Shown here in pieces: positions 31,736-38,975 of a stretch of 64,000 nucleotides of DNA. The notes under the pieces are model-generated. The model ran no database searches. It had not been told where the DNA came from and saw only the letters and a list, made by a program, of their open reading frames with translations. Numbering within the stretch: the stretch's first letter is position 1; each line of letters opens with the position of its first letter. Source of the DNA: Pseudoclavibacter sp. AY1F1 (lineage in GTDB: Bacteria > Actinomycetota > Actinomycetes > Actinomycetales > Microbacteriaceae); the NCBI RefSeq assembly GCF_002931075.1, contig NZ_PSTQ01000008.1, forward strand, positions 118,265 through 182,264, read 5' to 3'. The position numbers and the translations under genes were made by a program.

Positions 31736-34165
31736 ATGACAGACACCACGGACATTTCCGTGCAGAGCGGCACCGCGTTCCGTGGTCCCCTCGCGCGCGC
31801 CCTCGACGAGCAGCTCGGCGCCCGGAGTCTCGACCAGGTCATCGCCGACCCCGCACACGCGCTTCCCGTGCCCCCCGCATCCGCCTGGCCTACCGAGTTG
31901 CCCGACACTCGCACCCTCGCGGAGATGACGGAGCGAGCCACCGCCGAGCGCGGCACGCCCTGGCCACAGCCGCGCGCCAGCGACGCCGCCCGATACCACG
32001 GCGACGGCGACCGGATCGCGTGGGAGACTCCCGCATTCGCGCGCCAGGAACGCCTGACCCGCACCGCCGTCGCGGCTGCCGGTGCCGTCTCAGCCTCACC
32101 CGTCGCGGCCGATGCAGGCCCAGGCCCAGGCCCGTCCACCTTCGGCGCGGATGCCCCGGAGTCGCAGCTCGCCGACACCATCGGTTCCGCGACGCTGCTC
32201 GCCGACGTCGTCGACGGCGTCATCCTCCTCTGCGAACAGAGCTCCTGGTGCTGGCCCGCCCACGACGACACCCTCGCCCGCCACAACTCCGTCCTCGCCA
32301 CCGTCGCCGACCCGTACCTCGACCTCGGCGCAGGGGCAGTCGTCGGCCAGCTCGCCTGGATCGACCAGCTCCTCGGCGACCAACTCGACGCGCACTACCC
32401 GGGAGTGCGGGCACGCATCCGCCACGAAGCGCGAGTGCGGGTCTTCGAGCCCTTCACGCGGCGCCGCGACTGGCACTGGCTCGGACTCGACGGGGATGCG
32501 CACAACTGGAACCCCTGGATCCACGGCAACGTGCTCGTCGCCGCGCTGCGCCTGCTCGACAACCCGAGCGAGGCAGAGGAGCGCGCGCGCATTCTGACGC
32601 TCGTCGTGGAGGGACTCGACCGGTACGTCGCGGTCCTGCCAGAGGACGGCGCCATCGACGAGGGCTACGCCTACTGGTGGAACGGCGCCTGCCGCCTGCT
32701 CGAGGCGCTTGACCTGCTCACCTTCGCGACGGGCGGCACCTTCGACCCAGTGCCGAGCATCCGCTCACTGCGGGAGACCATCGCGTTCCCACACCGCATG
32801 CACCTCGGCGGCGGCTGGTTCGTGAACGCCGCCGACGGGCAGGCGAAACCCAGCGCAGACCAGCCGTGGCACTCGCTCCACCGCGCCGCCGTGCGCGCCG
32901 GCGACGACGACGCCAAGCGGTTCGCGGCCGCCCACCGCCGCCCTTCGGAGGCCGCCGTCGTCGAAGCCGAAGGCCTCGGGCGAGTGCTGCGCGGTATGAC
33001 GGATGTGTCCTGGCTGCAGGCGACCGAATCCGCTCCCCCGGCCCCCGCCGCCACCTGGCTTCCCTCAACGCAGATGCTCGTCGCCCGCGAGCGCGAAGGC
33101 TCATCATCTGGCGTGTCCGTCGCAGTCAAGGGCGGGCACAACAACGAGCACCACAACCACAACGACGTCGGCAACTTCCTCGTCGCCTCCGACGGGGTGC
33201 CCGTCATCGTCGACGCCGGACGGCCCAGCTACGACGCCCGCACCTTCAGCGACCGGCGCTACGAGCTGTGGCCCATGCAGAGCGAGTGGCACAACGTGCC
33301 GTTCGTCGAGGGTCGCGGGCAGCCGACGGGGCGCGAATACGCGGCGTCGCTCATCGAAGTGTCCACCGGCGAGACCCCCATGCTCGGGCTTGAGCTCGTC
33401 GGCGCGTACGACGTCGCCGGTCTCGAGTCGTGGCGCCGCGAGGTGCGGCTCGACCGCGAGCGCCGCGAGGTGCGCATCCACGACGCCTGGCGCTGGGCGG
33501 GCGCCGACGCAGTGGTACCCGTGTCCGCGAGCCCCTCGACCGCGAGCCCCTCGACCGCAAGCCTCCCGACCGCGAGCGTCACAGAGTTGTGGCCAAGCGA
33601 GGTTCCCGAGGAGCTGAACAGCACTTCGCCACAACTTTCCGCAGTTGAAGCCGACGCAGTGGTACCCGCGTCCGCGAGCCCCTCGACCGCGAGCCTCACA
33701 GAGTTGTGGCCAAGCGAGGTCCCCGAAGAGCTGAACAGCACCTCGCCACAACTCTCAGCGGTCGATGCCGAGGCAGTGGACGCGACGTTCTCCTTCGCCG
33801 CGCCCACACCCGCAACCGTGGTTCACGACCAGGCGGCCCCGCACCGCGCAAACTTCGGTGACAAAACAGCCCGATCGGTGCAGCTTCGCCTCCTCATCGC
33901 GGGAAAAGTCACCGAAGTTGAGAGCGGCCTCGTCGTCACCCCCCTGCAGGGTGCCCCGCGCATCCACATCACCTGGGATGCGAGCGCGCCCGCCACCCTC
34001 ACCCCGATCAAACTCGACGACCCGATGCTCGCGGACGTGTGGGGCCCTAGACTCGTGCGACTCGACCTCGATGTCGCCGACAGGTCAACGATGACCATCA
34101 CCGTGCGTCAAGAGAACTCGATACTGCCCTTCGGGGACACCAAACCTGTGGGGGTCACAGCATGA
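31736..34165 (+). CDS. Heparinase II/III-like polysaccharide lyase with in-frame repeat insertion
   Basis: 809 residues with no signal peptide. The N-terminal part is an (alpha/alpha) toroid (WHWLGLDGDAHNWNPWIHGN, LPEDGAIDEGYAYWWNGACR). The C-terminal lyase beta domain has the family motif GGHNNEHHNHNDVGNFLVAS at about 465-484 and PVIVDAGRPSYDARTFSDRR. Such enzymes cleave uronate-containing glycans by beta-elimination, making the substrate for GH88. Residues about 590-678 are a low-complexity insertion with two copies of TELWPSEVPEELNSTSPQLS, flanked by A-S-P-S-T repeats, inside the beta domain. ATG 31736 is preceded only by AGTAGG; the longer frame from 31577 crosses the operator. The stop overlaps the regulator start by 4 bases. 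Confidence 0.88.
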   Translation: MTDTTDISVQSGTAFRGPLARALDEQLGARSLDQVIADPAHALPVPPASAWPTELPDTRTLAEMTERATAERGTPWPQPRASDAARYHGDGDRIAWETPAFARQERLTRTAVAAAGAVSASPVAADAGPGPGPSTFGADAPESQLADTIGSATLLADVVDGVILLCEQSSWCWPAHDDTLARHNSVLATVADPYLDLGAGAVVGQLAWIDQLLGDQLDAHYPGVRARIRHEARVRVFEPFTRRRDWHWLGLDGDAHNWNPWIHGNVLVAALRLLDNPSEAEERARILTLVVEGLDRYVAVLPEDGAIDEGYAYWWNGACRLLEALDLLTFATGGTFDPVPSIRSLRETIAFPHRMHLGGGWFVNAADGQAKPSADQPWHSLHRAAVRAGDDDAKRFAAAHRRPSEAAVVEAEGLGRVLRGMTDVSWLQATESAPPAPAATWLPSTQMLVAREREGSSSGVSVAVKGGHNNEHHNHNDVGNFLVASDGVPVIVDAGRPSYDARTFSDRRYELWPMQSEWHNVPFVEGRGQPTGREYAASLIEVSTGETPMLGLELVGAYDVAGLESWRREVRLDRERREVRIHDAWRWAGADAVVPVSASPSTASPSTASLPTASVTELWPSEVPEELNSTSPQLSAVEADAVVPASASPSTASLTELWPSEVPEELNSTSPQLSAVDAEAVDATFSFAAPTPATVVHDQAAPHRANFGDKTARSVQLRLLIAGKVTEVESGLVVTPLQGAPRIHITWDASAPATLTPIKLDDPMLADVWGPRLVRLDLDVADRSTMTITVRQENSILPFGDTKPVGVTA
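33503..33770 (+). repeat. In-frame tandem duplication with 52-bp imperfect palindromes in the lyase gene
   Basis: Unit 1 spans 33503-33649 and unit 2 spans 33650-33770. Each contains a 52-base imperfect palindrome, at 33585-33636 and 33702-33753, with ends AGTTGTGGC and GCCACAACT. Arms of 21 bases agree at 17 positions. Both copies stay in frame and encode the same 20-residue motif. The unit starts GCCGACGCAGTGGTACCC in both copies and begins again, diverged, after 33770. Confidence 0.85.
33851..33919. repeat. 12-bp perfect inverted repeat downstream of the duplication, same gene
   Basis: AACTTCGGTGAC at 33851-33862 and GTCACCGAAGTT at 33908-33919, separated by 45 bases within the coding sequence. 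It has the same layout as the two 52-base palindromes but a different sequence. Confidence 0.7.
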
Positions 34166-35262
34166 TGGAACCTGGATCACGGCTTGCCGCCGAGCGGCGG
34201 GATCTCATCCTCGAGCGGCTGCTCGCATCCGGTGCGGTGCGGGTCGCTGAACTGACCGACGCGCTTGACGTCACCCCGGTGACGCTCCGCCGCGACCTGC
34301 AGCAGCTCGAGGCCGAAGGGCTGCTGGTGCGGGTGCACGGCGGCGCGATCCTGCCGTCCGACGGCGCCCCCGCGCTGCAGGCCCGCCAGGCTGCGAACGG
34401 CACGCAGCAGACCATCGGCGTGCTCGTGCCGTCGCTCGACTTCTACTGGCCGAGAGTCATCCGCGGCATGGAGCAGGCGGCCCGCGAGCAGGGCGCGCAG
34501 CTGCTGCTGCGCGGCACGTCCTACGAGCTGCAGGATGAGCGCCCCGTGCTCGAGCGGATGGTCGAGCACGAGGGCGTCACCGGTCTCGTCGTCGCGCCGA
34601 ACACCGACACCGACCACGCCCGCGAGGTCATGGATTGGCTGCACGAGTCCGGTCTGCCGTTTGTGCTCGCCGAACGCGACGCCGTGTGCGGCCCCGATCG
34701 CACGCCGGCCGAGTCGGTCACAACCGACCACGCACTCGGCGCGGTGCTCGCCGCCCGCCACCTCGCCCAGCTCGGCCACCGCAAGGTGGGGCTTTTCATC
34801 TCCCGAAACTCGCCGACGTCGCGGAAGATCATCGCCGGCTGGTCGACGGCCTGCCGCGAGTTGGGCCTCACGCCGGGTGAGCATGTCGAGCGCATCCTGC
34901 CGGACCGTCGCGACCCGCGGTTCTCCGGGGCAGTGGATGCGGTGCTCGATGCCGTCCTCGAGGCCGGCGTCACGGCCTTGCTGGTGCACTCCGACCGCGA
35001 GGCGATGGCGATCATCGACGTCGCGCTCGCGCGCGGGCTGAGCGTGCCGGACGACCTGTCCGTTGTCGCCTACGACGACGAGGTCGCGGATCTGTTCACG
35101 CCGGCACTGACCGCGGTGACGCCGCCGAGGTCCTCGCTGGGCCGGGCCGCCGTCGAGACGCTGCTCGCGCGCATCGCCGACCCGGCTCGGCCAGTGCACC
35201 GCACCGTGCTGAGCCCCAGCTTCAACTCGCGACTCTCGACGGCGCCGCCCCGCACCAGCTAG
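34162..35262 (+). CDS. Hybrid regulator: DeoR-type HTH with LacI-type ligand domain
   Basis: 366 residues. The N-terminal 60 carry a DeoR winged helix: ERRDLILERLLASGAVRVAE, LTDALDVTPVTLRRDLQQLE, then EGLLVRVHGGAI. The remainder is not the usual DeoR sugar-phosphate sensor but a LacI/periplasmic-binding domain: TIGVLVPSLDFYWPRVIRGM, GVTGLVVAPNTD, ARHLAQLGHRKVGLFI, ALLVHSDREAMAIIDVALAR, DLSVVAYDDEVADLFTPALT. It overlaps the heparinase-like gene by 4 bases (ATGA). It probably binds the phased repeats at 31601-31673 and senses an oligosaccharide or its breakdown product. Confidence 0.88.
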   Translation: MMEPGSRLAAERRDLILERLLASGAVRVAELTDALDVTPVTLRRDLQQLEAEGLLVRVHGGAILPSDGAPALQARQAANGTQQTIGVLVPSLDFYWPRVIRGMEQAAREQGAQLLLRGTSYELQDERPVLERMVEHEGVTGLVVAPNTDTDHAREVMDWLHESGLPFVLAERDAVCGPDRTPAESVTTDHALGAVLAARHLAQLGHRKVGLFISRNSPTSRKIIAGWSTACRELGLTPGEHVERILPDRRDPRFSGAVDAVLDAVLEAGVTALLVHSDREAMAIIDVALARGLSVPDDLSVVAYDDEVADLFTPALTAVTPPRSSLGRAAVETLLARIADPARPVHRTVLSPSFNSRLSTAPPRTS

Positions 35263-35364
35263 CCGGTGCCGCGGCGCACGAGATCCCCCGGTGCGCTGAG
35301 ACCCGGTCGCGCCGGAGGAAATTACCAGGTTCTGTTCACGCGGGCCTGACTAAACTCTCCCGAA

Positions 35365-35483
35365 GCAAGGGGAGTACTCCCGTCTGCGGTGTGCCCGTCA
35401 ATACGAGCGTGAATCCACGCTCCGGGGCATCGGCTCCAGCAGGTCAGCATCGCTGATCTGGTCGGGGCGGAGGAGACCTTGGT
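35365..35483 (+). ncRNA. yybP-ykoY manganese riboswitch
   Basis: The conserved 5' element GGGGAGTA (35369-35376), the CCCGTCAATACGAGCG stretch with its hairpin (CGTGAATCCACG), and the 3' element GAGGAGACCTT (35470-35480) appear in the order of the yybP-ykoY motif. Its two internal loops dock to bind Mn2+. It is directly upstream of a TerC-family gene, the most common target. GGTGT/ACACC (35481-35499) just after may be part of the switching hairpin near the ribosome binding site. Mn2+ binding is expected to turn expression on. Confidence 0.88.
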
Positions 35484-35521
35484 GTCGTTGTTGAACACCA
35501 ATTCCCCTTTGGAGTACCCCC

Positions 35522-36643
35522 ATGCAGGTCACCACCTCTGTCTGGCTGATCACGATCGCGGTGACGATCGGATTCTTCGTCTACGAGTTCTTCGCGCACG
35601 TGCGGACGCCGCACGAGCCGACCATCCGCGAATCCGCACGCTGGTCGGCGTTCTACATCGGCCTCGCGTTGCTGTTCGGCGTCGGCATCGGCTTCGTTAC
35701 CGACTGGCGCTACGGCGGCGAGTACTTCGCCGGTTACCTGACCGAGAAGGCGCTGTCGCTCGACAACCTCTTCCTGTTCCTCATCATCATGACCGGCTTC
35801 GCGGTGCCGAAGATCTACCAGCAGAAGGTGCTGATGATCGGCATCGTCATCGCCCTCATCATGCGTGGCGGCTTCATCGCCGTCGGGGCCGCCCTCATCG
35901 AGAACTTCTCCTGGGTCTTCTATCTTTTCGGGGCGCTGCTGTTCGTGCTCGCCTACCAGCAGATCAAGGGCGACCACGGAGACCCCTCGAACAACGCGTT
36001 CATGCGCTTCGTGCGCCGCATCCTTCCCGTCACCGACGAGTACCACGGCGACAAGCTCACCGTGAAGAAGGACGGCAAGCGCTGGGTCACCCCGATGCTG
36101 CTCACGATCGTCGCGATCGGCTTCATCGACCTCGTCTTCGCCCTCGACTCGATCCCCGCCATTTACGGCCTCACCAACGAGGCGTACATCGTGTTCACCG
36201 CGAACGCCTTTGCGCTCATGGGCCTGCGCCAACTGTTCTTCCTCATCGGCGGACTGCTCGAGCGCCTCGTGTACCTCAGCCAGGGCCTCGCCGTGATCCT
36301 CGGCTTCATCGCCGTGAAGCTCGTCTTCCACGCCTTGCATGTCAACGAGGTGCCGTTCATCAACGGCGGTGAGCCGCTGCTGTGGGTGCCCGAGATTCCG
36401 ATCTGGTTCTCGCTCACCTTCATCGGCGCGACGATCGCCGTGGCGACCATCGCGAGCCTCCTCAAGACCCGCGGCGACCGCGACAAGGCAGAGCGCGCCA
36501 CGGTGCAGGGCGAGCCCATCGAGACGGCGGCCGACGCTGCGGATGCGACGGGTGCGCGCACGAGCGCGGCGGGTTCGGCGGATGCGGATGCAGATGCGGA
36601 TGCGGATGCGAGCACCTCGCCCCGCTCATCCACCAACAGCTAG
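35522..36643 (+). CDS. TerC-family membrane protein, probable manganese exporter
   Basis: 373 residues with about nine transmembrane helices and the TerC/Alx motifs EKALSLDNLFLFLIIM and FIDLVFALDSIPAIYGLT, whose conserved Asp residues lie in the membrane. After the last helix (FSLTFIGATIAVATIASLL) a charged tail ends in an Ala-Asp run. TerC/Alx proteins export Mn2+ or help load exported metalloproteins; early links to tellurium resistance gave the name. Start ATG 35522 has GGAG 8 bases upstream. Control by the riboswitch at 35365-35483 supports manganese efflux. It interrupts the glycan locus and seems unrelated to it. Confidence 0.92.
   Translation: MQVTTSVWLITIAVTIGFFVYEFFAHVRTPHEPTIRESARWSAFYIGLALLFGVGIGFVTDWRYGGEYFAGYLTEKALSLDNLFLFLIIMTGFAVPKIYQQKVLMIGIVIALIMRGGFIAVGAALIENFSWVFYLFGALLFVLAYQQIKGDHGDPSNNAFMRFVRRILPVTDEYHGDKLTVKKDGKRWVTPMLLTIVAIGFIDLVFALDSIPAIYGLTNEAYIVFTANAFALMGLRQLFFLIGGLLERLVYLSQGLAVILGFIAVKLVFHALHVNEVPFINGGEPLLWVPEIPIWFSLTFIGATIAVATIASLLKTRGDRDKAERATVQGEPIETAADAADATGARTSAAGSADADADADADASTSPRSSTNS
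36577..36611 (+). repeat. Hexanucleotide GCGGAT/GCAGAT repeat at the 3' end of terC
   Basis: About six units of the hexamer GCGGAT (one is GCAGAT), encoding Ala-Asp-Ala-Asp. It adds two residues per unit in a disordered cytoplasmic tail and could vary by slippage without changing frame. Confidence 0.75.
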
Positions 36644-36678
36644 CAAGCCGCGGTTAGCCAGCCGCGACGAAGCAAACG

Positions 36679-36732
36679 CTGCCCGGCGAGTCGCCCTCTA
36701 CGACCACTCCCAGAGGGGAAAACGCCGGGCAG
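36679..36732. repeat. 54-bp palindromic element, copy 1
   Basis: Begins CTGCCCGGCGAGTCGCCCTC and ends GAAAACGCCGGGCAG. Outer arms of 10 bp (CTGCCCGGCG/CGCCGGGCAG) and inner arms CCCTCT/AGAGGG enclose a short loop. It would fold into a strong hairpin and may also terminate the convergent genes. Confidence 0.8.
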
Positions 36733-36812
36733 CGATGCAGATGGGGCGAGCGGGGAGCACCACAGAACCCCACCGCGGCGGCAAACCCGCGAGACCGCAC
36801 GAGTGCTGAACG

Positions 36813-36866
36813 CTGCCCGGCGAGTCGCCCTCTGGGGCCGCTCCCAGAGGGGAAAACGCCGGGCAG
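36813..36866. repeat. 54-bp palindromic element, copy 2
   Basis: Same length and orientation as copy 1, 134 bases further on. Arms are identical; it differs mainly in the loop (GGGGCCGCTCCC instead of ACGACCACTCCC). Two nearly identical palindromes suggest a REP-like element that spreads in the genome. Confidence 0.8.
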
Positions 36867-36900
36867 AGATGGGGATGGGGGTCATGCGCGGGGTCGCGGC

Positions 36901-36956
36901 GGCGCGGGCGTGCTGCGTTGCGGCGGGCGGGCGGCGCGGGCGTGCTGCGTTGCGGC
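36901..36956. repeat. Tandem direct repeat, 32-bp period
   Basis: GGCGCGGGCGTGCTGCGTTG begins at 36901 and again at 36933; 24 bases are identical in both copies. It lies 30 bases from the end of the GH35 gene. Confidence 0.75.
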
Positions 36957-36985
36957 AGCGGGCAGCGCGGCGGCGGGCGGCGCGG

Positions 36986-38911
36986 CTACTCCTCGAGGGG
37001 GCCGAGGGCGGCTTGCGCGACGAAGCGGGCGACGGGAGACGCTGTCACCTCGAGCTCGATGACAGCGATCGTGTTCATGCCAGCGCGGAGCACCGAGCCG
37101 GGCACGTACAGCGTCTGCTGCGGCCCGCTCCGCCAGTACCGGCCGAGCAGGAAGCCGTTGACGAACGCGTATCCCTTGCCCCACCTCGAAGTGTCCAGGT
37201 AGAGGTCCGTTGGTTCATCGAGTTCGAACTCGCCGCGGAGACCCGTGATCCCGAGTGGCGTTGCGCCGTGATGCAGGGGTGCGGACGCGGGGCTGCCGGC
37301 GAACCCCTCGGCGATGCTGTCCCCAGCCGCGGCGATCGCCACCCCTGCCGCGGCGACGTCGATGGGTGTCGCCGTCCAGCCTTCGAGCGGGGCTCCGTCG
37401 AGGAGCGGCGTGCCGATGATGCCCTTCTCCTCGCCGATGCGCTCGGCGTAGTTCACACGGCCCTGTTCCTCGACGAGCACGCGCAGGCGTCGGCCGGGTG
37501 GGACCACGATTGCCGTCTCGTGGAGGGTGCGGGAGAGCGTGCCGACGCGGATGCCGTCGACCGAGACCCACGCGTGGTCGCGCACCTCGTCGAACTCGAG
37601 GAGGCGCCCACCGCCAGCAGTGCCGGATGCGTCGGGCAGCTCGACCTCGTAGCTCACGAGCGCGCTCAGGTGCTGCAGCGCATCGAAGGTCGGCGGCACG
37701 GTGTACGTCGTGGGCGCAGCAAGAGAGTCTGCCGAGCGAATGGAACCGGGTGAGTCTGCCGAGCCAGAGTCGGCAGACGGGCCGGTCGAGCGCGCGGAGG
37801 TCGTTCGGGGCGAGCCGGCTGAACCGGCTGAGGCGTTCGACAGGGCCGGGAGCCACGCATCCGCTGCCACGGCGGCGAGGGGTACCGTGAGCTCGGGGGC
37901 TGGCCCGCTTGGCTCCGGCGACTCGGCGGGCACGGGGGCGTACTTCGCGATGATGTCCTTGAAGGCGAAGAACTTGGGGGTCGGGTTCCCGGCCTCGTCG
38001 AGCGGCGCGTCGTAGTCGTAGGACGTCGCGATGGGCAGGTACCTGCCCTTGTGGTTGGCGCCATTGGTGAGCCCGTAGTTGGTGCCGCCGTGGACCATGT
38101 AGAAGTTGACGGACGCGCCGGCCGCGAGGAGCGCGTCGAGCTCGCGCGCCGCGTCCTCGACGCTGGTCGTGTGGTGGAAGGCACCCCACCAGTCGAACCA
38201 GCCGTCCCAGAACTCGGCGCACATGAGCGGCCCGGTCGGCTGGTGGCGTCGCAGCGTCGCGAGGCGCTCGTCGGCGCGCGACCCGAACGAGCCGGTGAGG
38301 TGCACGCCGTTGACGCTGCCGTCGCTCAGCATCTGGTCGGTGGGCTGGTCGATCGTGGTCAGCGGCACGACGATGCCCGCCTCGCGCGTGACCTCGACGA
38401 GCCGCTCGAGGTAGGCGGTGTCGTTGCCGTAGGCGCCGTATTCGTTCTCGATCTGCACGAGCACAACCGGTCCGCCGTGCGTGATCTGCCGCGGCACGAC
38501 GATGTTGTACACACGGCGAAGGTACGTCTCGACTTCGGCGAGGTACGCGGGTTCCGACCGGCGCAGCCCGATGCCGGGCATCGCGGTGAGCCATGTCGGC
38601 AGGCCGCCGTTGTGCCATTCGGCGCAGATGTAGGGGCCTGGTCGCACGATGGCGTGCATCCCCTCGGCGGCGACGAGGTCGAGGAAGTGTCCGAGGTCGT
38701 TCCACCCCGTCGCGTCCCACTCCCCCTTGCGGGGCTCGTGCGCGTTCCACGCAACGTAGGTCTCGATGGTGTTGAGGCCCATGAGCTTCGCCTTGTGGAT
38801 GCGGTCGGCCCACTGCTCAGGATGCACGCGGAAGTAGTGCAGGGCCCCGGAGAGCACTCGGTGCGGTGCACCATCCAGGAGGAAGTGCTCTTCGCCGATC
38901 TCGAAGGTCAT
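36986..38911 (-). CDS. GH35 beta-galactosidase with a low-complexity insertion
   Basis: 641 residues, no signal peptide. The TIM barrel shows HRVLSGALHYFRVHPEQWAD, acid/base E157 in QIENEYGAYG, and nucleophile E233 in CAEFWDGWFDWWG. The C-terminal galactose-binding-like domains follow (RLLEFDEVRDHAWVSVDGIR, WGKGYAFVNGFLLGRYW). It removes terminal beta-galactose from oligosaccharides. Residues about 354-399 are a Ser/Ala/Pro-rich insertion (GSADSPGSIRSADSLAAP) between domains, encoded by repeats. ATG 38911 has GGAG 9 bases upstream; the longer frame from 39304 is a shadow. It is the last gene of the KDG-pathway operon, 64 bases after kdgK. Confidence 0.92.
   Translation of the reverse strand: MTFEIGEEHFLLDGAPHRVLSGALHYFRVHPEQWADRIHKAKLMGLNTIETYVAWNAHEPRKGEWDATGWNDLGHFLDLVAAEGMHAIVRPGPYICAEWHNGGLPTWLTAMPGIGLRRSEPAYLAEVETYLRRVYNIVVPRQITHGGPVVLVQIENEYGAYGNDTAYLERLVEVTREAGIVVPLTTIDQPTDQMLSDGSVNGVHLTGSFGSRADERLATLRRHQPTGPLMCAEFWDGWFDWWGAFHHTTSVEDAARELDALLAAGASVNFYMVHGGTNYGLTNGANHKGRYLPIATSYDYDAPLDEAGNPTPKFFAFKDIIAKYAPVPAESPEPSGPAPELTVPLAAVAADAWLPALSNASAGSAGSPRTTSARSTGPSADSGSADSPGSIRSADSLAAPTTYTVPPTFDALQHLSALVSYEVELPDASGTAGGGRLLEFDEVRDHAWVSVDGIRVGTLSRTLHETAIVVPPGRRLRVLVEEQGRVNYAERIGEEKGIIGTPLLDGAPLEGWTATPIDVAAAGVAIAAAGDSIAEGFAGSPASAPLHHGATPLGITGLRGEFELDEPTDLYLDTSRWGKGYAFVNGFLLGRYWRSGPQQTLYVPGSVLRAGMNTIAVIELEVTASPVARFVAQAALGPLEE
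37725..37778. repeat. Direct and inverted repeats inside the GH35 insertion
   Basis: GAGTCTGCCGAGC occurs at 37725-37737 and 37752-37764. GTCTGCCGA (37754-37762) is followed by its complement TCGGCAGAC (37770-37778). The repeats encode the low-complexity segment between GH35 domains. Confidence 0.75.
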
Positions 38912-38975
38912 GTGGGCAAGCTCCAGTCTTCTGTCTGCGGCGGCAGGGTTCGGGTTCGATGACGTGCGGGCGGAT

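Larger units (their letters stand above)
36644..36985. other. Intergenic region between terC and GH35 gene, filled with repeats
   Basis: 342 bases between convergent genes. It holds two 54-base palindromic elements and a 32-base direct repeat, listed separately. The predicted frames here are Arg/Gly-rich and not supported. Confidence 0.6.
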
